Source: Bacillota bacterium | Lineage (GTDB): Bacteria; Bacillota; Clostridia; Peptostreptococcales; Anaerovoracaceae | Direction of reading: 5' to 3' | DNA: 14,405 nucleotides | Assembly (NCBI GenBank): GCA_905372035.1 | Contig: CAJPNN010000044.1 | Span: 1-14,405, forward strand | Shown here: positions 1 through 7,419 of the stretch, one piece after another | How the letters are laid out: the number at the start of each line of letters is the position of its first letter | How positions within the stretch are numbered: position 1 is the first letter of the stretch | The notes under the pieces: generated by a model | The model's database searches: none | Seen by the model: the letters and a program-made list of their open reading frames with translations, nothing else | Told to the model about the DNA's origin: nothing | Made by a program: the position numbers and the translations under genes

Positions 1-100
1 ACTATAAAAATTGGAAAATACAAATTTATATAGTTTAAGAGAGTGTGAAAAAAAATAAATTTTTGATTAGAGAAAAAATTATTGTATAAGGAGAGTTAAT

Positions 101-3100
101 ATGAAATCATTAGAAGATTTTAAGAATGGTACTTACTCATTTGAAAGAAATAAGTTTGATGGGAATATAGATGTTAATGGGAAAAAAATATCAGAAATAA
201 GAAGTAAGTATTGGAAAGATTTTCTAGGAAATGAGTTTGGGAATTATGAAAAATATTTATCTAAGGAATTTAATATTAAAAGAAATGATTTTGAACAAAT
301 TTTATCTGAACAAGGTTTTTCGATCAAGAAATCAGAAGAAATTATTATGTGGGAGGATTTTATTGAGTTACTACAATCTTGTTATTGTGATGATGTTCAA
401 CTACATAACTTTTATGTTGTAAATGAAAAAAGTGAGAGGGTAAAACCTTTATTCTATACATTTTATATTCCGTTTGTTAAAGTAGCTATATTTAAGCTAA
501 AACGGTATATTAGAGATTATGATGTTACAGAAGATATTATAAATCAATTTACAGTTCAACTATTAGATAAATTGACAAATATTAGTTATAGAACATTGAT
601 CTTGGAATTAAATATTGCAAAAGAAGAGGGAGAATTAAAAGGAGAAAGTAAGGAAGACAGGTATCAATATTTTTTGGAGTATTGCCTTATAGAGAAGTTT
701 TGGGATTATCTTGAAGAATATCCTGTAATGTTTAGGTTAATGGTGGAAACTGTGAATAACTGGATTTTATCAACATCTGAGTTTATAGAACATTTCTATA
801 AAGATTCTTTAGAACTTAATGATGTTTTTGGTATTTCGAATAGAATAAAAAAAGTAGACTTAAGCGTGTCTGACTCACATAACGGTGGAAAGTCTGTTAT
901 TATAGTTCACACAGATAATAATAAACTGGTAGTATATAAGCCAAGAAATTTAGAATTAGATGAAAATTTTCAAAAAACACTAAAATTATTTAATGAGGTT
1001 ATGGGTAGTGAGCTGTATTCTATAAAAATACTTAACAAAGGTTCATATGGATGGACAGAATATGTTATGCATGAGCCTTGTAAAGATGGATTTGATATGG
1101 AAACATATTACAAGGAATTAGGGGAATTACTATTCATTTTATATATTTTAAGGGGAAATGATATACATTATGAAAATATAATTGCACATGGAAAGCATCC
1201 TGTATTGATAGATTTAGAAACTGTATTTCACAACAAAACAAATGAATTTGAAAAAATGTCTGCTGCGGACAGAATATATGAAGTGATTGAAAATTCAGTA
1301 AGAAGAGTTGGCATATTGCCAAATATAATATGGGGTAAAGATGGTGATGTTGGAGTAGATGTGAGTGCTATGACAAATGAAGAAAATAAGGAAATTCCTA
1401 TCGAAAGGGCAAGTATTTCAAGTATATTGACTGATGAAATGAGAATAGATTATAGAAAATCAATATTAAAGAAAAAAAGTAATGCTCCTTTTGTAAGAGA
1501 TGTCCAAATTGATGTTTCTAAATACAAACAGAATTTAAAGTATGGTTTTATTAATAGTTATGAAAAATTTTTGACAGACAGTAATAAAATCAAGCTGAAA
1601 ATTGATACAGAAAAGTACAATAATATTTATTCAAGACAGATAATGAGAGCAACACAGTATTATTCATCTATGATACAACTGTCTTTTCATCCCGATTTTC
1701 TGCGCAGTGGATTAGATAGGGAAATGTTATTTTCAAGATTATGGATTCAAGTTGAGGAAGAAAATAAGTTGGAAAGAATTTCAGGGTTAGAATTTTTATC
1801 CATGTTGAAAAATGATATTCCAATGTTTTTATCAAAAATTAATTCTTGTGACGTTCAAGATGGAAACGGAAAAATTGTTGAAAAGTTTTTTAAAAATAGT
1901 TCAGTTGATTTGGTTATAAAAAAGATAAATAATATTAATAAAAAGGATTTGAAGATACAATCTTTATTAATAACAACTGCCTTAAATTATGATCCAAAGT
2001 ATAATTTTGCAGAAAATAAAGAAACAAAACATGAAAAAATATTAAAAATAACAAAAAAACGCAGATCTTATAATGATATAAAAAAAGAGTTCATAGAAAT
2101 ATCTAGAAATATAGCTAATTATTTAATTGAAAATTCATTTATTGGTGATAATGGGGATGTTAGTTGGATAGATATGAATATTGTTGGCGAAAAAACAAAT
2201 GATTGGAATATGGTGCCAATAGGTCTTGATTTGTATAGTGGAGTTTCTGGAATATTAATTTACTTTGTTTACTTATATAAAGAAACTAATAATAAAAAGT
2301 ATTTGAATGTAGTAAGACAATGTTATGAAAGCATAAGAATTTATTTTGATAGAAAAGATAAATATGATAGAGATAAAGATAAAATACTTTTTGGTGGGTT
2401 TTCTGGAGAAACTCCATTAATATACGCTCTGATTATCCTAGAAAAAGAACTCGGGGATTTATTTAACTTGGTTGAAATTGAATCAATGAGAAACAGTGTA
2501 TTATTGAGTTGTGAAGAAAATCTCAATAAAAGTAAAGATCATGATGTGATAATTGGTTCTGCTGGAGTTATTGTAATACTTTTAAAATACTATGAGTTTA
2601 CAAAAAAGAGGGAAATTTTAGATATTATCAAGGTTTATGCAGAAGAAATAATAAAAGGCTTTGTAACAATGGATAATGGAGTCATAGCATGGCAAGGATC
2701 CTTTGCAAAAAGACCATTAGGAGGTTTTGCTCATGGGACATCAGGAATAGTTTGGGTGCTGGCTAAATTGTATGAACTTACGAAAGATGATAGATACTTA
2801 GATATTATAGAAAGAGGATTAAAGTATGAAGACATACTCTATCGAGCAAATGTGAATAATTGGTCTGATCAGAGGGAAACTGATGATGGAATAAAATATG
2901 ATGATATAGACAATAATATACCAGTAGCCTGGTGTCATGGAGCAAGTGGTATTTTGTTAAATAGACTATGTTTAAAAAAAATGGATATTCCGCTTTCATC
3001 AAAGAGAAAGCAAAAAATTGAAGTAGATATTTTTAATGCAATTGAAACTTGTTTAAAGTATGGATTGGGAAGAAGCCACTGCTTATGTCATGGAGATTTT

Positions 3101-3331
3101 GGTAATATTGAAATATTACTTTTTGCTAGTGAAATTATGAAAGATGAAAAAATAAAAGAAAAATGTGATACTTATATGGAATATATTTTGAATGATTTAA
3201 AAAATGGAAAATGGAAATGTGGAATACCATATAAGGATTCACCTGGAATGATGGTTGGATTATCAGGGATAGGGTATGGACTATTAAAATTATGTAATCC
3301 TAGTTTACCGTCAATTCTGTTATTGGAATAG
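101..3331 (+). CDS. lanM: Class II lanthipeptide synthetase LanM (dehydratase plus cyclase)
   Basis: Bifunctional cytoplasmic enzyme that phosphorylates and eliminates Ser/Thr in a LanA precursor, then adds Cys thiols to form (methyl)lanthionine rings. The 1076 residues match LanM length (about 900-1100). The N-terminal half is the kinase-like dehydratase: SDSHNGG with D258 and H260, KPR at 280-282, NDIHYEN with D354, H356 and N359, and IDLETVF with D371 and E373. The C-terminal LanC-like half starts near residue 700 (LYSGVSGI 711-718). It has GFAHGTSG with H878, and the three zinc ligands C945 (WCHG), C996 and H997 (CHGDFGN). Nothing essential is missing, so it should be active. The ATG has AAGGAG at 88-93, seven bases upstream. 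The following lanT start is coupled to this stop. No precursor gene is visible in the 100 bases upstream, so the substrate is unknown. Family known; substrate and product not inferable. Confidence 0.97.
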   Translation: MKSLEDFKNGTYSFERNKFDGNIDVNGKKISEIRSKYWKDFLGNEFGNYEKYLSKEFNIKRNDFEQILSEQGFSIKKSEEIIMWEDFIELLQSCYCDDVQLHNFYVVNEKSERVKPLFYTFYIPFVKVAIFKLKRYIRDYDVTEDIINQFTVQLLDKLTNISYRTLILELNIAKEEGELKGESKEDRYQYFLEYCLIEKFWDYLEEYPVMFRLMVETVNNWILSTSEFIEHFYKDSLELNDVFGISNRIKKVDLSVSDSHNGGKSVIIVHTDNNKLVVYKPRNLELDENFQKTLKLFNEVMGSELYSIKILNKGSYGWTEYVMHEPCKDGFDMETYYKELGELLFILYILRGNDIHYENIIAHGKHPVLIDLETVFHNKTNEFEKMSAADRIYEVIENSVRRVGILPNIIWGKDGDVGVDVSAMTNEENKEIPIERASISSILTDEMRIDYRKSILKKKSNAPFVRDVQIDVSKYKQNLKYGFINSYEKFLTDSNKIKLKIDTEKYNNIYSRQIMRATQYYSSMIQLSFHPDFLRSGLDREMLFSRLWIQVEEENKLERISGLEFLSMLKNDIPMFLSKINSCDVQDGNGKIVEKFFKNSSVDLVIKKINNINKKDLKIQSLLITTALNYDPKYNFAENKETKHEKILKITKKRRSYNDIKKEFIEISRNIANYLIENSFIGDNGDVSWIDMNIVGEKTNDWNMVPIGLDLYSGVSGILIYFVYLYKETNNKKYLNVVRQCYESIRIYFDRKDKYDRDKDKILFGGFSGETPLIYALIILEKELGDLFNLVEIESMRNSVLLSCEENLNKSKDHDVIIGSAGVIVILLKYYEFTKKREILDIIKVYAEEIIKGFVTMDNGVIAWQGSFAKRPLGGFAHGTSGIVWVLAKLYELTKDDRYLDIIERGLKYEDILYRANVNNWSDQRETDDGIKYDDIDNNIPVAWCHGASGILLNRLCLKKMDIPLSSKRKQKIEVDIFNAIETCLKYGLGRSHCLCHGDFGNIEILLFASEIMKDEKIKEKCDTYMEYILNDLKNGKWKCGIPYKDSPGMMVGLSGIGYGLLKLCNPSLPSILLLE

Positions 3332-3341
3332 GAGGTATAAC

Positions 3342-5465
3342 TTGAAACAGGTTAAGTTTATACAACAATTATCTGAAACAGGATGTGGTGTAGCTGCTAT
3401 TTGTATGATATTGGATTTTTATGGCTGTAAAACACACATTGCTGAATTGAACAAAAAAATAAATATTTCAAGAGACGGTGTTTCACTTAGGGAGCTTATA
3501 AAGGTTTCAAAAATCTATGGGCTAACAGCAAGAGCAATGCAATTGCAAGACAAAGAAAACATAAGGCAAATATACAATGAACTACCATGTATTTGTCTTA
3601 AGAACAATAATCATTATATAGTACTTTGCAAAATAAAAAATGATTTTGTGTCTTATCTAGACCCAGAGATTGGCAAAGTAACTGTGAGTATTGAAGAATT
3701 TAATAAATCTTTTACAGGAATAATGTTGTTGCTTACACCTAATAAGGAGTTCAAAAAAAGGAAGAAAAAGAATTATAGTTTTAGTTTATTAAAATTGGGT
3801 TTTCTTGATAAAAAAATGATTGTTTTAGCAATATTTTTGTCAGTTGTAATTCAAATGATGACTCTTTTTACTCCATGGATAACAAAATATGTAATAGATG
3901 ATGTTGTAGGAAAAAGTGCAAATACAAACATATTTATTTTGTTTATATATTCTATAATATTTGCTTTTGCGTATGGGTTATTTTCTTTTATAAGGTATAA
4001 AATAATATCATTGTTAGAGAAAAAATATGTTTCTTCTTTAAAAAAAATAATTGTAGAAAAAACTTTTAAACTACCATTAAAGTTTTTTGATATTAGATCA
4101 GCAGGAGAAATTATTTCAAGAATAAATAGTATTGATGCGCTTCAACAAATTATAACAAATATTGTTACTTCTATCTTTATTGATTTTACAACAGTAGTGA
4201 TAGTAGCTATAGTAATGCTTAGAAGTTCTGTGAAATTAGCTTATATAATTTTTGCAATGGGTTTTATTTTATGTGTTTTCCTACTATTTTTTCTTAAAAC
4301 AGTAGATAAAAAAAATTTAAATTCTATTATGAGCAGAGAAAAAACTCAAAGTTACTTGATGGAAAGTTTTTCAAATATCACCATTATGAAGACATTAGGT
4401 GCAAATAAAATAGTTGTAGGTAAATGGGGTGAGTTTTATAACAAGCAAATTTCTTCAGAATATATTAGAGAGAAAACGTTGGGACTTTATCAAAGCTTCA
4501 TGCTCTCATACAGATTATTACCAACTTTTGTAATATTATTTATAGGTAGTCTTTTGATAAATGATAAAGTCATGTCTATTGGAGAAATGATGGCTTTTAT
4601 ATCATTAACTAATCTTTTTCTAAATCCTTTAGCGACAATCATGCAAAATGTATTTGATTTTCAGTATTCAACATCTATTATTGACAGACTTACGGAAATA
4701 GTGTTTGAAGATGAAGAACCAGTGAATGATGGAAAATATATAAAAAATTTCGAGCAATTAGAATTTAATAATGTAGATTTTTCATATGATGGAAGGTGTG
4801 GAGAAAAAGTTCTTAATAATATTACATTTAATTTGAAAAAAGGAGATAGAATATCTTTTGTTGGTAGAACGGGGTGTGGGAAAACTACAATAGTAAAATT
4901 GATATTGATGTTATATCCATATTATAATGGAAATATACTTATAAACTCAGAAAATATAAATAAATATAATTTGAAATCATACAGAAAATTGTTTGGAATT
5001 GTGCTGCAAGATCAAATGTTTTTTAATGATACTATAAGGAATAATATTGATATTGCTCAATCGCATACAGATGATGAGGTTAAACAGGCTATAAAAATTG
5101 CTTGTTTTGAAGCTGACGTAGAAAAAATGCCTTTTAAAATGGATACACAAATTGGTGATAATGGACATAACTTGTCAGGAGGACAAAGGCAGAGATTAGC
5201 AATAGCTAGAATTTTAATTAATGAGCCTCAAATTGTTATTTTAGATGAAGGTACAAATCAATTAGATGCAATTACAGAGGATAGAATTATGAAGAATTTA
5301 AAAGAGAAAAATATATCATTAATAACAATAACACATAGGCTTTCAACAATAGTATCATCAGACAAAATATTTTTTTTAGACAACGGGAAGATTGTGGATA
5401 GTGGTGAGCATATAGAATTAAAAGAAAGGAATGAATCTTATAGTAGGCTTTTTGAAAAACAATGA
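3342..5465 (+). CDS. lanT: Peptidase-containing lanthipeptide ABC transporter LanT (C39 peptidase, TM and ATPase domains)
   Basis: Inner-membrane exporter that cleaves a double-glycine-type leader and secretes the mature peptide. The 707 residues hold three domains in order. The C39 peptidase (about 1-135) has Q9, C15 (ETGCGVAA), H91 (NNHYIV) and D107 (LDPEIG), a complete catalytic set. About six membrane helices lie between roughly 158 and 440. The ATPase has Walker A GRTGCGKT (508-515), signature LSGGQ (611-615), Walker B ILDE (633-636) and H-loop H665 (THRLS). The D-loop reads DEGTNQLD instead of the common DEATSALD, a mild variant. The start is TTG at 3342, with AGGAGG at 3330-3335 overlapping the lanM stop, which implies translational coupling. 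An intact peptidase predicts a precursor with a GG/GA-type leader. No LanFEG immunity genes follow. Downstream is a gene-poor stretch, so the lan unit ends here. Confidence 0.96.
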   Translation: MKQVKFIQQLSETGCGVAAICMILDFYGCKTHIAELNKKINISRDGVSLRELIKVSKIYGLTARAMQLQDKENIRQIYNELPCICLKNNNHYIVLCKIKNDFVSYLDPEIGKVTVSIEEFNKSFTGIMLLLTPNKEFKKRKKKNYSFSLLKLGFLDKKMIVLAIFLSVVIQMMTLFTPWITKYVIDDVVGKSANTNIFILFIYSIIFAFAYGLFSFIRYKIISLLEKKYVSSLKKIIVEKTFKLPLKFFDIRSAGEIISRINSIDALQQIITNIVTSIFIDFTTVVIVAIVMLRSSVKLAYIIFAMGFILCVFLLFFLKTVDKKNLNSIMSREKTQSYLMESFSNITIMKTLGANKIVVGKWGEFYNKQISSEYIREKTLGLYQSFMLSYRLLPTFVILFIGSLLINDKVMSIGEMMAFISLTNLFLNPLATIMQNVFDFQYSTSIIDRLTEIVFEDEEPVNDGKYIKNFEQLEFNNVDFSYDGRCGEKVLNNITFNLKKGDRISFVGRTGCGKTTIVKLILMLYPYYNGNILINSENINKYNLKSYRKLFGIVLQDQMFFNDTIRNNIDIAQSHTDDEVKQAIKIACFEADVEKMPFKMDTQIGDNGHNLSGGQRQRLAIARILINEPQIVILDEGTNQLDAITEDRIMKNLKEKNISLITITHRLSTIVSSDKIFFLDNGKIVDSGEHIELKERNESYSRLFEKQ

Positions 5466-5606
5466 TACCAAATGTAATTAAGAAATGAGATTTAAATAAA
5501 TTTTTATATGATAAAATTATTAGAAATTTAAGTCTAATAATTTATTTTTAGGAGGGATAGAATTATTTAAATTGGATTGTTAGAATTAATGAATATGGAG
5601 CATATT

Positions 5607-5672
5607 ATGAAAAGAGTATTTTTATTATTAAAAGAGTATTTATTAACGAAGATATTACCTTTTTATAGTTAA
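5607..5672 (+). CDS. Possible 21-residue hydrophobic peptide
   Basis: A tiny frame starts at ATG 5607, six bases after TGGAG (5596-5600). It encodes MKRVFLLLKEYLL followed by TKILPFYS, a basic, strongly hydrophobic, potentially amphipathic helix. In-frame ATGs at 5589 and 5595 would lengthen it by up to six residues but have no ribosome binding site. The coding DNA contains a 12-base direct repeat, AAAAGAGTATTT, at 5610-5621 and 5630-5641. It has no Cys and no double-glycine leader, so it is not a lanthipeptide precursor. It could be a small membrane-active peptide, a decayed gene end or chance. No family recognised. Confidence 0.2.
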   Translation: MKRVFLLLKEYLLTKILPFYS

Positions 5673-5709
5673 AATAAATCAGCTTATTTTAGATAAAAGA
5701 TACTTTTCG

Positions 5710-5715
5710 TATAAT
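5710..5715 (+). promoter_or_regulatory. Possible -10 box (TATAAT) before the sigma-like gene
   Basis: A perfect TATAAT lies directly upstream of the hairpin at 5720-5752. No good -35 hexamer is present 17 bases upstream, where the sequence is T-rich. If used, transcription would begin at about 5722, so the RNA would start inside the hairpin, as in attenuation or a structured leader. The nine-base word ACTTTTCGT occurs at 5702-5710 and again at 5769-5777, flanking the hairpin. Weak evidence. Confidence 0.3.
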
Positions 5716-5719
5716 TTAA

Positions 5720-5759
5720 GAGGACTTTGCATGTCAAAATGCAGAAGTCCTCCTTTTTT
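5720..5759 (+). terminator. Intrinsic terminator or attenuator hairpin
   Basis: Left arm GAGGACTT (5720-5727) pairs perfectly with AAGTCCTC (5745-5752). An inner stem GCAT/ATGC (5729-5732 with 5739-5742) closes a six-base loop, and six T follow (5754-5759). This is a textbook rho-independent terminator. It is about 250 bases after lanT and 50 before the sigma-like gene. It could end the lan transcript, control read-through into the sigma-like gene, or both. Confidence 0.75.
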
Positions 5760-5808
5760 ATTTTCAAAACTTTTCGTTGTCAAAAAATAAAAAAGGAGGA
5801 TTTTGCAA

Positions 5809-6210
5809 ATGACAGATGATAGGAAGTATATTTATGTAAAAGGTAAAAAGATATATGTGTCAGATGAAATATATAAAGCATATAAGAAACAGCTCAATCA
5901 TGAAGCTCATGTAAGTAGACTTGACAGAAAGCATAAGGTCTACGGTTTTGAAGATTACAATGTCAATATAGAGTCCATTGCAGATACAGATATAGATATT
6001 GAAAAAATCATTGAAACCAAGATGAGAATAGAGGAGCTGTATAAAGCACTTGAGAAGCTCAATGAGGAAGAAAGAAAAGTAATAGATTCTTTGTATTTCA
6101 AAGAGATGAGCATTCGTGATTTAGCAGAAGAACAAAAGGTGTCTTCAAAGAAGATATTTAACTTTAGAAACAAAATTTTAAAAAAGTTAAAAGTGCTGCT
6201 TAATCAGTAA
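5809..6210 (+). CDS. Small sigma-70 region 4-like regulator of a mobile element
   Basis: DNA-binding protein of 133 residues, probably a transcription regulator of element functions such as excision or transfer. The N-terminus (YIYVKGKKIYVSDEIYKAYKK) and the LDRKHKVYGFED stretch resemble short sigma-like proteins common in Firmicutes conjugative elements (the Tn916 Orf7 type). The C-terminal LNEEERKVIDSLYF then SIRDLAEEQKVS region (about 84-128) is a sigma region 4-type helix-turn-helix. It lacks region 2, so it is not a complete sigma factor. ATG 5809 is preferred: GGAGG at 5795-5799 is nine bases upstream. An in-frame TTG at 5803 sits only three bases from the same site. A hairpin terminator/attenuator precedes it and another perfect hairpin follows its stop. 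The mobile-element assignment rests on family resemblance and the recombinases downstream. Confidence 0.8.
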   Translation: MTDDRKYIYVKGKKIYVSDEIYKAYKKQLNHEAHVSRLDRKHKVYGFEDYNVNIESIADTDIDIEKIIETKMRIEELYKALEKLNEEERKVIDSLYFKEMSIRDLAEEQKVSSKKIFNFRNKILKKLKVLLNQ

Positions 6211-6216
6211 ATAACT

Positions 6217-6252
6217 GATAGGGAGCAGATGGGAGACGATTTGCTCCCTATC
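6217..6252 (+). terminator. Perfect 11-bp hairpin after the sigma-like gene
   Basis: GATAGGGAGCA (6217-6227) pairs perfectly with TGCTCCCTATC (6242-6252) around a 14-base loop, six bases after the sigma-like stop. No U-tract follows (TAAAAGAATC), so it is not a canonical intrinsic terminator. It could stabilise the 3' end of the message or be a weak terminator. Confidence 0.5.
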
Positions 6253-6637
6253 TAAAAGAATCTAAAAATTGGAAATAAAAGTCTATAAAAATAGAAATTA
6301 TAGTAGTAAAAAGATATTTGTCTTATAAAAGTTGAATATATTTTGTAAGTATCAAAGTGCCATTTCTAGTAATTAAATAGAAAAATAATTAATTGTAAAA
6401 TAAACAACTATATTACTTGCAAAATTAAATTAGTTAGGATACACTGACTATAGTAAAGAGTTATGGTGATTTCGAGAATAGAACTATTCGTTGATATAAT
6501 TTTAGAAAGTGAGGTGATTGAGATGTTTATAAGTGGTCTTTAAAATTAGAGAGATGGGGATGGACATAGAAGGATGCTCCAAAATTACAATTTAATAAAA
6601 AAGATAGGTTGTATTTAAAGGAAGGATGGGAAATTAG
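6253..6637 (+). promoter_or_regulatory. Intergenic leader region upstream of the secreted protein gene
   Basis: This 385-base AT-rich gap holds no convincing gene. It contains a perfect -10 box, TATAAT (6495-6500). Just upstream is the inverted repeat GAATAG-AA-CTATTC (6476-6489), which would lie in the promoter spacer and could be an operator; no clear -35 box is seen. After the -10 there are several micro-frames: MFISGL at 6523-6543 with a good GAGGTGAT site, a 13-codon frame starting at 6554, and MLQNYNLIKKIGCI at 6574-6618. They could be leader peptides or noise. Promoter and operator roles are inferred. Confidence 0.35.
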
Positions 6638-7354
6638 ATGTTAAAGAAAAAATCTGGATGGTTAAGTATAGTAGCATTAATGAGCATATTAATGGTAGTA
6701 TCTCCCATGAATGTATTTGCTGCAGAAAGTGAAAATACAACAAGAGTTAATCAAGATGTTACAGTTGAAATTAGAGATACTAATGATTTAGCAACATTAT
6801 CGGATGAGTTAGATAGATTTGTTCAGTTAAATCCGGATAGTACGGAAGAAGAACAGGACGCACATCTTATAGAGTTTATAAAAAATGGTGGTTTAAGCAA
6901 TAATAGAATAGACTCAAGAGGTGTGGGTGATTATCTTCCTGGATATGGTAGTCTTAATCCTGCTGAAAGAAAATTAGCACTTGCACATCCTGTACAAGCT
7001 GTAAAGGTATATAATGCAGGAAAAACTGCTACCAATAAAACAATAGAAGTATATGGTCAGAATGGGTGGCAGGATAATTCAGATGCTTTTAGACATTGTC
7101 TGTGGAATGCTTTAATGAAACAATCCATAGGTGTGTCTGCAGCTGAAAAATGGGCTACTGCTCATGAGTATAACTCAAGTGGTGTAGATAAAGCTATGGA
7201 TTTACACAACAATAGTATTGGTAGAGGAATTAATGTTTCAGGACAGTCAACAGCAAACATTGTAGATTCAGTAAAAGCAAAGGTAAGAGATGGATCTTGT
7301 AGAAGGATTATAAACGGTTCGTTGGTGGCTACTGATGGTTCCGGAATGAAATAG
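6638..7354 (+). CDS. Secreted protein with a DUF6973-like domain
   Basis: Exported protein of 238 residues. A Sec signal peptide is clear: MLKKK, a hydrophobic stretch to about residue 26, and cleavage likely near VFAAES (28-30). The next 100 residues are acidic and of unknown role. The core is DAFRHCLWNALM (149-160), AHEYN with H176 and E177 (175-179) and DLHNNSIGRG (188-197). This His/Glu/Asp-rich pattern resembles DUF6973 domains found in secreted Gram-positive proteins. The conserved H153, H176, E177, D188 and H190 could be catalytic or metal ligands, but I know of no proven reaction and assign none. It has only one Cys and no LPXTG anchor or membrane segment after the signal, so it is probably released. 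ATG 6638 follows purine-rich GGAAGGATGGG (6620-6630). It may be transcribed from near 6500 and ends at a strong hairpin. Confidence 0.8.
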   Translation: MLKKKSGWLSIVALMSILMVVSPMNVFAAESENTTRVNQDVTVEIRDTNDLATLSDELDRFVQLNPDSTEEEQDAHLIEFIKNGGLSNNRIDSRGVGDYLPGYGSLNPAERKLALAHPVQAVKVYNAGKTATNKTIEVYGQNGWQDNSDAFRHCLWNALMKQSIGVSAAEKWATAHEYNSSGVDKAMDLHNNSIGRGINVSGQSTANIVDSVKAKVRDGSCRRIINGSLVATDGSGMK

Positions 7355-7365
7355 ATAAATATATT

Positions 7366-7400
7366 AGATAGCGACTTTAAGTTTTTTAAAGTCGCTATCT
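7366..7400 (+). terminator. 15-bp perfect hairpin between the two cargo genes
   Basis: AGATAGCGACTTTAA (7366-7380) pairs completely with TTAAAGTCGCTATCT (7386-7400) around a five-base loop, 12 bases after the secreted protein stop. The trailing sequence TTAAAATTAT is only partly U-rich. It may terminate or attenuate. It sits 11 bases before the next ribosome binding site, so some read-through may supply the downstream gene, for which no separate promoter is visible. Confidence 0.65.
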
Positions 7401-7419
7401 TTAAAATTATGGAGGGAAA

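Noticed and set aside
63..90. A TTGATT/TATAAG pair just before lanM as a promoter
   Set aside because: Transcription would begin only a few bases before the ATG and the -10 overlaps the ribosome binding site, so lanM is more likely transcribed from further upstream with its precursor.
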